Source: Chloroflexota bacterium
GTDB lineage: Bacteria; Chloroflexota; Anaerolineae; Caldilineales; Caldilineaceae
DNA length: 64,000 nt
Assembly (NCBI GenBank): GCA_018969295.1
Contig: JAGWYN010000003.1
Coordinates: 197,738-261,737, forward strand
Direction of reading: 5' to 3'
Part shown: positions 38,322 to 48,560 of the stretch, piece after piece
Layout: every line of letters begins with the position of its first letter
Position numbering within the stretch: the first letter of the stretch is position 1
Position numbers and translations under genes: made by a program
The notes under the pieces: generated by a model
What the model was told of the DNA's origin: nothing
The model's input: the letters and a program-made list of their open reading frames with translations, nothing else
Database searches by the model: none

Positions 38322-40151
38322 ATGAGTATCATACGCTATGGGCTGAGGTCTGAAAACTACGACCGAGCCTACACCAATCGGGCACTTTTCAAACGACTGT
38401 CCGCTTATTTCCGGCTGTTTGGAAGGCGTTTTGTTGCAGTGATCCTCCTGGTCAGCCTGCTGTCGCTGTCGGGGGCCCTGTTGCCGATCGTGATGGCGCA
38501 GGGGGTCAACTGGGCAGGCAGTGCCGTGGGCAGCAGCACCTCTGTGCTGGTTGTGCTGGTAGCTTTGGTGTTGGGGATGGGCGTGGCCAACTGGGCCATC
38601 AACTGGGTGCGCCGCATTCTCACTGCCCGTCTGCTCGGCGATGTCGTGCTTGCACTGCGGGTCGATGCTTTTCGTGCGGTGATGAACCATGACATGAGCT
38701 TTTTTGACCGCAACCAGTCGGGGCGAATCGTCAGCCGGATCACGACCGACACCGACGAATTCAGCCGGGTCGCTGTGTTGGTCACAGAAGTGGGTTCTCA
38801 GCTGTTGCTGGTTCTCATTCTGGTCGTCTATCTGTGTTCGATCAACTGGCCGCTCACCCTGCTGCTGCTGGCCCTGGCGCCGGTTGTGATCGGAATTACC
38901 TATTCCTTTCAGCGGTGGGCACGCCAGGCCACCCGCAGCAGCCAACAGGCAGTTGCCGACGTCAACGCCAGCATTCAAGAGGCAGTCACCGGCATTCGGG
39001 TTGCCAAAAATTTTCGACGCGAGCAGGGCATCTACGACGAATTTTTGGGCATCAACCAACGCAGCTACACCATGCATGTGCGGCGTGGGTGGGTGTTGTC
39101 TCTGATTTTTCCGACGCTGCAGCTTTTTTCTGGGATAGGCACCACAGTGCTGCTCTATGCAGGGGGCTATGCCGCCTATGCAGGGACGCTCAGTGCAGGG
39201 ATCTGGCTGCTTTTTATGAACAGCGTCAACTTGTTTTGGTTCCCAATGAGCAATCTGTCAGCCTTTTGGGGGCAGTTTCAGGGTGCACTCAGCGCAACCG
39301 AGCGTATCTTTGCCTTGATCGACGCCGAACCAGCGGTGGTCCAGGCTGGAAAGCAGCCGGTACCGAGGTTGCGCGGTGAAATTCAGTTCGAGCATCTCTC
39401 GTTTCGCTACTCAGAAAAAGAGCAGGTGTTGCAAAATTTCAGCCTGCACATCCAACCGGGAGAGAGCGTGGCGCTGGTCGGCCATACAGGGGCAGGCAAA
39501 TCGAGCATCATCAAGTTGGTCACTCGCTTTTATGAGTTTCAGTCGGGCCAGCTGCACATCGACGGCCAGGATATCCGCAGTCTGGACCTGCAGCAGTACC
39601 GGCGACAGCTGGGGATCGTTGGCCAGACACCTTTCCTATTTTCAGGGACCGTCGCCGACAACATTCGCTATGCGACCCCTGGGCTGGACGACCGGGCCGT
39701 CGAGCAGGTCGCCTGCCAGATCGGTGGCGGTGAATGGCTGGAAACCCTCCCAGAAGGGCTGCAAACCCCAGTCGGCGAGCGAGGCGCACGGTTAAGCCTG
39801 GGGCAACGCCAGCTGGTCGTTCTGGCGCGCATGCTGGCCCAGAACCCAGCGATCTTCATTCTCGACGAGGCGACCGCCAGCGTCGATCCCTTCACCGAAA
39901 GCCAAATCCAGTCCGCGCTCCAGCTGATTCTCAGACAGCGGACCTCGATCGTCATCGCCCATCGGCTCTCCACGGTCAAAGCAGCAGACCGCATCTTGGT
40001 GCTGCGCCAGGGGCAGATTTTGGAGCAGGGCAGCCATGAGGCGCTGATGGCGTTCGGCGGGCACTATGCCAGCCTCTATGCCACCTACTTCCGCCATCAG
40101 TCCCTGGAGTATTTGGAAGGCCGCCGTCACGTGCTGGCCCACAGCACATAA
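38322..40151 (+). CDS. ABC exporter, fused membrane and ATPase domains
   Basis: 609 aa half-transporter. The N-terminal ~330 residues hold six helices (VAVILLVSLLSLSGALLPIV is the first) and coupling-helix features (SFFDRNQSGRIVSRI). The ATPase domain has Walker A GHTGAGKSSI near residue 389, the Q-loop GQTPFLF, the signature LSLGQRQ (Gly replaced from the usual LSGGQ), Walker B IFILDEATASVD and an H-loop His (IAHRLSTV). It probably works as a homodimer and exports lipid or drug-like molecules. Start ATG at 38322; the 200-bp upstream gap holds an imperfect inverted repeat around GCGCAAAAC. Confidence 0.9.
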   Translation: MSIIRYGLRSENYDRAYTNRALFKRLSAYFRLFGRRFVAVILLVSLLSLSGALLPIVMAQGVNWAGSAVGSSTSVLVVLVALVLGMGVANWAINWVRRILTARLLGDVVLALRVDAFRAVMNHDMSFFDRNQSGRIVSRITTDTDEFSRVAVLVTEVGSQLLLVLILVVYLCSINWPLTLLLLALAPVVIGITYSFQRWARQATRSSQQAVADVNASIQEAVTGIRVAKNFRREQGIYDEFLGINQRSYTMHVRRGWVLSLIFPTLQLFSGIGTTVLLYAGGYAAYAGTLSAGIWLLFMNSVNLFWFPMSNLSAFWGQFQGALSATERIFALIDAEPAVVQAGKQPVPRLRGEIQFEHLSFRYSEKEQVLQNFSLHIQPGESVALVGHTGAGKSSIIKLVTRFYEFQSGQLHIDGQDIRSLDLQQYRRQLGIVGQTPFLFSGTVADNIRYATPGLDDRAVEQVACQIGGGEWLETLPEGLQTPVGERGARLSLGQRQLVVLARMLAQNPAIFILDEATASVDPFTESQIQSALQLILRQRTSIVIAHRLSTVKAADRILVLRQGQILEQGSHEALMAFGGHYASLYATYFRHQSLEYLEGRRHVLAHST

Positions 40152-40198
40152 AAAAGCAGCGGCCGGTCGGGTCTGTCGGATTCAAAAAGGAGAAAGCC

Positions 40199-41740
<1,542 letters not shown>

Positions 41741-41780
41741 TCGACAGCTGCAGGGCTCCTGCAATCCTGGACGGAACCGT

Positions 41781-41809
41781 TTGGCGGCAGCCTGCTTTGT
41801 TGTTAGAAT
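41781..41809 (+). promoter_or_regulatory. Promoter of the PQQ-propeller gene
   Basis: TTGGCG, 17-bp spacer, TAGAAT, 36 bp before the ATG at 41846 and outside purH. Confidence 0.5.
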
Positions 41810-41845
41810 AAGCAAATCTTGTCCGTATCCAGGGATCGCAACGTC

Positions 41846-43885
41846 ATGTCATTTTCCCGCCCGGCTGCCTCGTCACCCAGAAACCGCACAGCGCTGGTAT
41901 TGACGACCAGCCTCCTGGTGGCGTTTTTTGTTTTGATCGGGGTGGGCTGGCTGTTTTTTGTCTTTCAGGATGGGCTGCTGGGGGGGGCGACCCCGACCGC
42001 CACCCCCACACAGCTGGCAGCGACGCGCACCCCGACACCCGACGTGCGCGCCACCCTCGTGGTCGCCGACATGCTGACCCAGATCGCCTATTCGGCGACC
42101 GCGCTGGCCCGGATCGACCCCGCTGCCCTGACCGCAGCAGCGCTGTCGGCAGAGAGCCTGGCCACACCCGGGCCAGCCACGTCGCCGGCGGGGACCCAGC
42201 CAGCAGAGACCCCACCGGCGGCACCCTTGCCGGCGGAGACCCAGACCGCAGTGCAGCTGCCGCTGGTGTCAGGCCAGACAGAGGCCACGCCGGTTCCGAC
42301 AGCGCTGCCCCCAGCCACCCCGACCGCGCCAGTCGCCTACTTGCCCGATGTAGAGATCCCAGAGCCACAACCCACCGCGCCCTTGACAGAACCGACCCCG
42401 ACTCTGCCGCCAACCCCGACCCTGCCGCCGGCCCCCACCCCGACTGCGGCGGCGACCGGCTTTGCCGTGCAGGTCGACCGGCTGGCTGCGACGGTACGCA
42501 ACGCCGACACCCTTGTCTACATTGGCCCCAGCACCTACTACAGCCAGACCAATACCCCATTGACACCCAATGCCAGTGTCGAACTGCGTGGGCGCAGCTT
42601 GGAGGGCGACTGGCTTTACGGCTGCTGCACCAGCAGCGGGGAAACCTTCTGGGTACGGCCTGCACATGTGACGCTCGTCAACAACCCGGTGCCTGCCGGG
42701 TTCCCAGCCGGCGTCGATCCAAATAGCCTGCAGTGGAACCCCAACAACCCCAAATGGTTGTCAGTCTACCAGGAACCCGACGTGGTGCCGCGCCCCCAAG
42801 CGACCCAGCCCCCCCCCAACGACTACCCGCTGGTACGGTACGATCCCGGCAACACAGGCCGTCTGCCGATGCTCCCGCGGCCGCCGCTGCGTGACATCTG
42901 GGGCAATCTGCAGATGGCCGGACAAATTTTTGGTTCGCCAGTGGCTGTGATGGGAGAAAACGTGATTGCCTCCAACCAAGATGGGCAGCTGTACAGCCAG
43001 AACCGCAGCAACGGCTCACAGCGCTGGCGGCACAACCTGAACAGCAGCAGCACGCTGGCGCCCGCCATCCAGGATGGACGCATCTATTTCCCCTATGCAA
43101 GCAACCGCATGGTCGTGCTGCAAGATGGCGGGAATGCAGCCAACCTGGTCTCTGACGTCGATTTGCCAGCGCTCATCACAACCTCGCCCACTTTTCAAAA
43201 CGACATTGTGTTTGTGGGGGTCGGTGACAACGTCGATGCAAAGCTGGTCGGCATGAAACGCGACAACCTGGGGGACCGGCGCACCTTCGAGGAGCCTCAA
43301 GCCCGGATCCAGCAGCCGGCGATCGGGCAGGAGACAGTATACGTGGCAGCCGATCGCCTGTGGGCCGTCGACGCCAACTGGTGGCGAGCCCCCGATGTCA
43401 TCTGGAGCAGCCCCGATGTGTTCAATGTGGCAGCGCCGCCCGTCTATGCCTACCCGGGACAGCTGCGATCCGCAGAACTCTATGTGGTGGATACGAACGG
43501 CCTGCTGCACGCCCTGGACGCCCATACCGGGTTCCAGCTCTGGACCTATGCGGCGGGCAGCCCGCAGGCAATGCTGGCTGTCAACGATGTGACCGTTTTT
43601 CTGGCTGGCAGCGGCCAGCTGCGGGCGGTTTCCCGCCAGACAGGGCAACAGCTCTGGGTCGTCGCATACAACGACGATCTGGCTGGCGGCCCCTACGTGA
43701 CCGGCGACCGCGTGCTGGTGATCACGCGCAACGGCGCTGCGCTGATCTATGACGCTGTATCCGGTGCGACCGTCGACGCCGGGAGCTCCTTCCGGATGGC
43801 ACTGAACGGAGCACCGGCAATCAGCGCCGACTGGATCTTTGCCCCTACCGCCGGCACCCTCTTTGGCTATCAGGGGGCGCCTTGA
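41846..43885 (+). CDS. Membrane-anchored SH3 and PQQ-like beta-propeller protein
   Basis: 679 aa. An N-terminal membrane anchor (TTSLLVAFFVLIGVGWLFFVF) is followed by a ~150-residue Thr/Pro/Ala linker, an SH3-type domain at about 210-275 (NADTLVYIGPSTYYSQ ... WLYGCCTSSGETFWV) and a C-terminal propeller with PQQ-like blades (NQDGQLYSQNRSNGSQRW, DTNGLLHALDAHTGFQLW, RAVSRQTGQQLWVV). The layout suggests an external scaffold or sensor near the wall; no enzyme motif is seen. The stop overlaps the next gene (TGATG), so the two proteins probably act together. Confidence 0.8.
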   Translation: MSFSRPAASSPRNRTALVLTTSLLVAFFVLIGVGWLFFVFQDGLLGGATPTATPTQLAATRTPTPDVRATLVVADMLTQIAYSATALARIDPAALTAAALSAESLATPGPATSPAGTQPAETPPAAPLPAETQTAVQLPLVSGQTEATPVPTALPPATPTAPVAYLPDVEIPEPQPTAPLTEPTPTLPPTPTLPPAPTPTAAATGFAVQVDRLAATVRNADTLVYIGPSTYYSQTNTPLTPNASVELRGRSLEGDWLYGCCTSSGETFWVRPAHVTLVNNPVPAGFPAGVDPNSLQWNPNNPKWLSVYQEPDVVPRPQATQPPPNDYPLVRYDPGNTGRLPMLPRPPLRDIWGNLQMAGQIFGSPVAVMGENVIASNQDGQLYSQNRSNGSQRWRHNLNSSSTLAPAIQDGRIYFPYASNRMVVLQDGGNAANLVSDVDLPALITTSPTFQNDIVFVGVGDNVDAKLVGMKRDNLGDRRTFEEPQARIQQPAIGQETVYVAADRLWAVDANWWRAPDVIWSSPDVFNVAAPPVYAYPGQLRSAELYVVDTNGLLHALDAHTGFQLWTYAAGSPQAMLAVNDVTVFLAGSGQLRAVSRQTGQQLWVVAYNDDLAGGPYVTGDRVLVITRNGAALIYDAVSGATVDAGSSFRMALNGAPAISADWIFAPTAGTLFGYQGAP

Positions 43886-45414
43886 TGGACCGACAAACCG
43901 ACAGCAGCCCGCGTCCGGGCTGGGATGTCTACTGGGTGATCCTGTTGACGCTGGGGGTGTTGCAAGTGGTCGGGCTGGCCGAGCAGGCTGCGCTGCCCAA
44001 TCGCCTGCAGGATGTGCTGCGCCATCCGCTGTTGGGAACGCTGCTGCCAGCCGCCGGGTATGCGGCGATGGGAGAGGTCGGACCCCGGCCAGGGGAGCCG
44101 ATCGGGCTGCTGCTCAATGCATTGGCACTGGCCAGCCTGATCGCCTATGCGCTGTTGGACCTGGCGTCGAGCGGCCCATCACGCACGCGCGCCAAACAGT
44201 GGGCGTTGGGGGCCATCATTTTGGCCGCGGTGGTGCTGCCGACGGGCAAACTCATGCTGCTGCGCGACGCCAACGGGCCCGCCAGCTACACGCACGACGG
44301 CGGTGTCATCCAGACCGAGGCAACGATCCGCTATTTGCTGGCCGGCAAAAATCCCTACACCGAGGACTACACCGACACACCCATGGCCGAATGGGGCTTC
44401 AGCAAATATCGCACGGCGCTCTACCACTACCCCTACCTGCCTTGGACCTTTGTCTTCAGCACCCCATTCTATCTGTTGGGGCAACTGCTGGGCTTTTACG
44501 ACCAGCGTGTGGTCTATCTGCTGCTGTTGGCTGCGCTGCTGTGGGGGGCCTGCCGACTGACAGCAGCGCCGGCGGCACGGCTGGCTTTGGCGGCTGCGCT
44601 TGCGCTCAACCCGATCCTGGCGCTCGATCTCATCTTTGGCCAGAACGATCTGTTTGTATTGGCCTGGATCGTCTTTGCTCTGGTCGCCTGGCGCCAGGCA
44701 AGGCAGAAACAGCTGGCAGGGACAGCAGGAGGACGCTGGCTGTTGCTCTCGTCGCTCTGCTTTGGCCTGGCCTGCGCCTCCAAGCCGACTGCCTGGCTGT
44801 TTGCACCTTTCTATGGCTTGCTGCTGGTGGCAGACAGCACCGCCTTGCGCAGCGCAGGGTGGCGAGCACTGTGGGGAACCTTGCCGACGCTGCTGCGGCG
44901 GGCGGCCCCGGCATTCGGAGTCTTTCTCCTGCTGCTGGGGCCCTACCTGCTCTGGGATGCAGCCGCGCTGTACGACGATGTCTGGCGGTGGAGCAACGGC
45001 CAGGGGCCAACCGGCTACCAGATCTGGGGGTGGGGAGCCAGCAATTTTGTGCTGGGGCTGGGGCTGGTGCGGGATCGCTTTGATCAATGGCCCTTCTGGG
45101 CGTTGCAGATTGCCCTGGCCGGGCCGCTGCTGGTCTGGTTTGTGGCGAGACAGGCGCGCCACAACACGCTGTCACAGGCCCTCTGGCACTATGCGCTCTT
45201 GCTGCTGGTCTTTTTCTATGGGAGTCGTTTTCTCAACGAAAACTATCTTGGCTACATCCTGGCACTGGCAGCCATCGGCGCGCTGGCCACAGAAACACCG
45301 GCCCCCGAGCAGGCGACAGGGGCCCTTTCTGTCGCAGCAGCGCCCCCCACAAGGAGCGCAACAGAGACCGATCCGCTTTCTGGCACAACCCCGCGCAGGC
45401 AGCACCTTTCCTAG
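43885..45414 (+). CDS. Polytopic membrane protein, GT87/DUF2029-like glycosyltransferase
   Basis: 509 aa with about ten helices. An acidic region after the first helices (YTHDGGVIQTEATIRYLLAGKNPY) and a following YHYPYLPWTFVFSTP resemble the first extracytoplasmic loop of GT-C enzymes of the mannosyltransferase GT87/DUF2029 family, with NPILALDLIFGQNDL next. Such enzymes transfer sugars from lipid carriers. The assignment rests on these patterns only. Its start overlaps the stop of the PQQ/SH3 gene. The C-terminal ~45 residues are hydrophilic and Thr/Pro-rich. Confidence 0.65.
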   Translation: MDRQTDSSPRPGWDVYWVILLTLGVLQVVGLAEQAALPNRLQDVLRHPLLGTLLPAAGYAAMGEVGPRPGEPIGLLLNALALASLIAYALLDLASSGPSRTRAKQWALGAIILAAVVLPTGKLMLLRDANGPASYTHDGGVIQTEATIRYLLAGKNPYTEDYTDTPMAEWGFSKYRTALYHYPYLPWTFVFSTPFYLLGQLLGFYDQRVVYLLLLAALLWGACRLTAAPAARLALAAALALNPILALDLIFGQNDLFVLAWIVFALVAWRQARQKQLAGTAGGRWLLLSSLCFGLACASKPTAWLFAPFYGLLLVADSTALRSAGWRALWGTLPTLLRRAAPAFGVFLLLLGPYLLWDAAALYDDVWRWSNGQGPTGYQIWGWGASNFVLGLGLVRDRFDQWPFWALQIALAGPLLVWFVARQARHNTLSQALWHYALLLLVFFYGSRFLNENYLGYILALAAIGALATETPAPEQATGALSVAAAPPTRSATETDPLSGTTPRRQHLS

Positions 45415-45538
45415 CTTCCCCCACCGAAGGTCTGTGGGGAGAGCCTGCTCTGCCACAGGCAGGGTTCTACCTGTAGCAGAACAGGTCAAGGCGATTTGGC
45501 CAGACGACGCACAAAGCCACCAACCTCGCCTGCGTGGA

Positions 45539-46417
45539 TCAGACTTCCTCTGGAACGCGTGCCGCTTCCAGTGCGCTGATCACCTCCTCCTGGGTGAGGA
45601 ACTGATAGGCTGCGTCGAAGGCATCCAGATGGCGTTCGACGCTTGCATCGCTCTCTCTGGCCGCCACCAGAACCAGGCCACTCAGGGCAGTGACCAATGC
45701 TACGATGCTGGGCAGAGGGCCGATCACGTCGGTCGGCGCATAGAGGATGAGGTCGGAGACACGGTTGACCGGGCTGGCCAGCGACCCGATGACCCCCAGG
45801 GTTCTGGCTCCCCGTGCACGCGCAAACTCCAACGCACGGGCCACATCTCTCCCGTAGGCAGTCGGGCTGACCCCAATCAGCAGCGTCCGATAGTCGACCT
45901 GCAAGAGTGTGGCTGCTTTTTTGACTGCGTCGTTGGAGAGATACTCTGCCGCAAGACCTCGGTGCCGAAACTGTTGAGCGGCCATCTCAGCCGCAGATTC
46001 GGCGTAGCCTTCCCCCACCACCACAATCCGATCGACCCCCTCAAAGAGCCGACTGACCGCCTCAAGATGGTCGGGGGGATTTTGCAAAAGCATCTGCCGC
46101 AGGTTGTACTTTTCCTGCTCGATGCGATCCCGGAAGAGAGCCGCTGGCTTGTCCGGATCCAGCGGTTTGGGCGCGTAGGCCCCATAAATTTCAGATTTGA
46201 CCTGCTCACGCACGTCGTAAAGCAAGTCTGGGTACCCATTGTACCCGAGTCGCTGTGAGAACCGAACGACGGTGGTTGTATCGACGCTGACCGCATAGGC
46301 GAGCTGGGCAGCTGTCATAAACGCAACCTCGTAGTAGTTGCTCATGATATAATCCGCGACTCTGCGATAGCTACGGCTCAAATGCTCGTAGTATTCACGG
46401 ATCTTTTCCCTATACAT
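45539..46417 (-). CDS. RpiR-family transcriptional regulator
   Basis: 292 aa. The N-terminal HTH_6 domain (YRRVADYIMSNYYEVAFMTAAQLA followed by VDTTTVVRFSQRLGY) binds DNA. The C-terminal SIS domain (RIVVVGEGYAESAAEMAA, LLIGVSPTAYGRD, VIGSLASPVNRVSD) senses a sugar phosphate. In SIS domains of active regulators a Ser-rich loop binds the phosphate; here it reads GEGYAES. A perfect consensus promoter lies upstream. Its targets are unknown; the aldolase gene at 47673 is a nearby sugar-phosphate enzyme. Confidence 0.9.
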   Translation of the reverse strand: MYREKIREYYEHLSRSYRRVADYIMSNYYEVAFMTAAQLAYAVSVDTTTVVRFSQRLGYNGYPDLLYDVREQVKSEIYGAYAPKPLDPDKPAALFRDRIEQEKYNLRQMLLQNPPDHLEAVSRLFEGVDRIVVVGEGYAESAAEMAAQQFRHRGLAAEYLSNDAVKKAATLLQVDYRTLLIGVSPTAYGRDVARALEFARARGARTLGVIGSLASPVNRVSDLILYAPTDVIGPLPSIVALVTALSGLVLVAARESDASVERHLDAFDAAYQFLTQEEVISALEAARVPEEV

Positions 46418-46531
46418 CTGGCCCCCCTAGAATGTATGAGTGATACGCTCTTTTTTGTCTATTGAACCATCGATTCTCTCCTCGCAAAGAACAGGAACAA
46501 ACAGACGGACCGATCCAGCGTCTCATCTCTC

Positions 46532-46560
46532 ATTATAGGTCAAACAACGGAATTTGTCAA
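46532..46560 (-). promoter_or_regulatory. Perfect consensus sigma-70 promoter for the RpiR gene
   Basis: Minus strand: TTGACA (46560-46555), 17-bp spacer, TATAAT (46537-46532). Both hexamers and the spacing are exact consensus. A leader of about 108 nt would precede the ATG. Confidence 0.8.
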
Positions 46561-46619
46561 TTACCCCGTTAAAATCAATCCAAAATGTCATTCGGATTGT
46601 CGTTCGATCGGCAGGGCCA

Positions 46620-46649
46620 TTGGCTTCCAGCGCTGAACCGTGCTATGAT
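46620..46649 (+). promoter_or_regulatory. Promoter giving a leaderless deacetylase mRNA
   Basis: TTGGCT (46620-46625), 18-bp spacer, TATGAT (46644-46649). The ATG at 46656 lies 6 bp beyond the -10, where transcription should begin. Confidence 0.5.
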
Positions 46650-46655
46650 GCGCGC

Positions 46656-47636
46656 ATGGCGAGGTGGTGTCGGGCTGGCAGGGTTTGTCTGGGAGCATTG
46701 GTCGCCCTGCTGCTGGGCGGCTGTGGGCCAGGCACCCCCGCGCTGGAGCGTCCGGCGCCGCTTGACAGCGCAAAGGCAACCTCGGGGCCCTTCTCCCTGG
46801 CGCAGCCAACGCTCTTTGCGCACACAGCACCGGAGAGCCCCCTCCGCTCACTGGCTGGCTTGCTGCCGACGCCTACACCGACCGCTGCGCCAACGCCCCT
46901 GTCTGCGCCGACGCCCCTGTCTGCGCCGACGCCCGACGGTCTGAGTCGGCAGTTGCGTGTGCCGATTTTGATGTATCACTATCTGAGCCAACCGCCGCCC
47001 GACGCCGATATCTACCGGCAGGATCTGTCGGTGCCCCCCGATCTCTTTGCGGCCCACCTCGACCGGCTGGTGGCGGCAGGGTACACCACTGTCAACCTGA
47101 CCCAGGTAGTCGATGCGTTGCAGCGCGGCACCCCTCTGCCAGAACGGCCAGTGGTAATCACCTTCGACGACGGGTATCGGGACAACTACGAAAACGCCTT
47201 TCCGTTGCTGCGTGAGCGGGGGATGCAGGCGACTGTCTTTGTCGTGACCGACTTCATAGATGAAGAGCGGCCAGCCTATTTGACCTGGGCGATGGCCCGT
47301 GAAATGGTGCAGGCCGGCATCTCGATCGAGTCACACGGCCGCAACCATGTCAGCTTGGCTGGCCAGGAGGACGACTACCTGGTCTGGCAGGCGCTGGGCA
47401 GTCTGGAGACGATCGAATACGAGTTGGGGATCCGTCCCCGTTTCATTTCCTACCCGGCCGGCGAATATGATGCGCGCACGATCGCCGTCTTTGCCAGCGC
47501 GCACTACTGGGCTGGGCTGACAACTCGCCAGGGCAGCACCTTGGACAACTCAGCACTGTTCGAACTGCCGCGCATCCGTGTGCGCAACACGACAACCCCC
47601 GACGAACTTCTCCGCCTGTTGTCGCTGGACTGGTGA
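46656..47636 (+). CDS. Polysaccharide deacetylase lipoprotein (CE4)
   Basis: 326 aa. The N-terminus has a lipobox (ALVALLLGGCG), so the protein is membrane-anchored outside the cell. A Pro/Thr/Ala linker precedes the NodB domain: ILMYHYLS, VVITFDDGYRDNYENAF (metal-binding Asp pair), SIESHGRNHVSL (metal-binding His pair) and FISYPAGEYD. It probably removes acetyl groups from peptidoglycan or another surface glycan. No ribosome site is seen; a promoter immediately upstream suggests a leaderless mRNA starting at this ATG. Upstream in-frame ATGs lie before the promoter. Confidence 0.88.
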   Translation: MARWCRAGRVCLGALVALLLGGCGPGTPALERPAPLDSAKATSGPFSLAQPTLFAHTAPESPLRSLAGLLPTPTPTAAPTPLSAPTPLSAPTPDGLSRQLRVPILMYHYLSQPPPDADIYRQDLSVPPDLFAAHLDRLVAAGYTTVNLTQVVDALQRGTPLPERPVVITFDDGYRDNYENAFPLLRERGMQATVFVVTDFIDEERPAYLTWAMAREMVQAGISIESHGRNHVSLAGQEDDYLVWQALGSLETIEYELGIRPRFISYPAGEYDARTIAVFASAHYWAGLTTRQGSTLDNSALFELPRIRVRNTTTPDELLRLLSLDW

Positions 47637-47672
47637 GGGATTCCAGCCTGCGTTTATTTCAGAACGAACATC

Positions 47673-48500
47673 TCAGGCGCGACCGCTGGCCCCCATCAGC
47701 TGCAGACGATGGCGTGCCACCTGGCGCACATTCTGCATGGACTGGCTGAGCACGCCGTAGTGGTCGGCGCCGGCGTCGAGCGCGGCGCGCGACCCGGCGC
47801 ACCAGGCGCGTGCAATCGCCGCGCCGATGTTGATTTTGACGACCCCCAGTTGCACCGCCGCATGGACATCGTCTTCATGGATGCCGCTGCCGCCGTGCAG
47901 GACCAGCGGGCCTTGGGCCTTGTCGCGGATGGCGGCGAGCAGTTCGAGATCGAGCCGGCTGGCCTGGCCATGTTCAGAGCCAACGGAGACAGCCAACATA
48001 TCGACCTGGCCCTGCTCGAACATGCTGGGGGCCTGCTCCGGGTCCGTGAATTCAAGGCTGCCCTGGCCGCCGCCGAAGGTGCCCAGTTCGCCTTCGACCG
48101 CCGCCCCGAGGGCGTGGGCGACCCGGGAGATGAGAGCCGTTTCAGCGATCGCCTCGGCCAGCGGCAGCGCATGGCCGTCGAACATCACCGAATTGTAGCC
48201 GGCGCGCAGACAGCGCAGGTTGAATTCGAGCCCAGGGCCGTGGTCGAGATGCAAAATGACAGGCACTGGCGCCTCCGACGCCATGGACCGGATCAAAAGC
48301 GCCAAGGGGCCAGGGGCCTCGCCGAAGGCCGCATGGGCCAGATCGCCCGGGTACGTCTGGACGATCACAGGAGCATGCTCGTCGATCGCCGCCTCGATGA
48401 CAGCCTTGGCCATCTCAAGGTTGCAGACGTTGAAGGCGGGCAAAGCAAAAGGCTGTGTGTAGATCTGACGATAGAATTCGCGTGGGTTGGCTACAAGCAC
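47673..48500 (-). CDS. Class II (zinc) aldolase, fructose/tagatose-bisphosphate type
   Basis: 275 aa (beta/alpha)8-barrel metal aldolase. Zinc and substrate motifs: LHLDHGPG, EGELGTFGG, LAVSVGSEHG, VLHGGSGIHEDDV and VVKINIGAA. Relatives are FbaA, GatY/KbaY and IolJ; the short length and GGSGIHED fit the GatY/IolJ-like branch, but the ketose phosphate is uncertain. Located near the RpiR gene, which senses sugar phosphates. Confidence 0.88.
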   Translation of the reverse strand: MLVANPREFYRQIYTQPFALPAFNVCNLEMAKAVIEAAIDEHAPVIVQTYPGDLAHAAFGEAPGPLALLIRSMASEAPVPVILHLDHGPGLEFNLRCLRAGYNSVMFDGHALPLAEAIAETALISRVAHALGAAVEGELGTFGGGQGSLEFTDPEQAPSMFEQGQVDMLAVSVGSEHGQASRLDLELLAAIRDKAQGPLVLHGGSGIHEDDVHAAVQLGVVKINIGAAIARAWCAGSRAALDAGADHYGVLSQSMQNVRQVARHRLQLMGASGRA

Positions 48501-48560
48501 GGGTAGTTTCCTTGACTGCAGAAATTTGGTAAAAAAGGGTGAGTCTCCGCAACACTTCGT

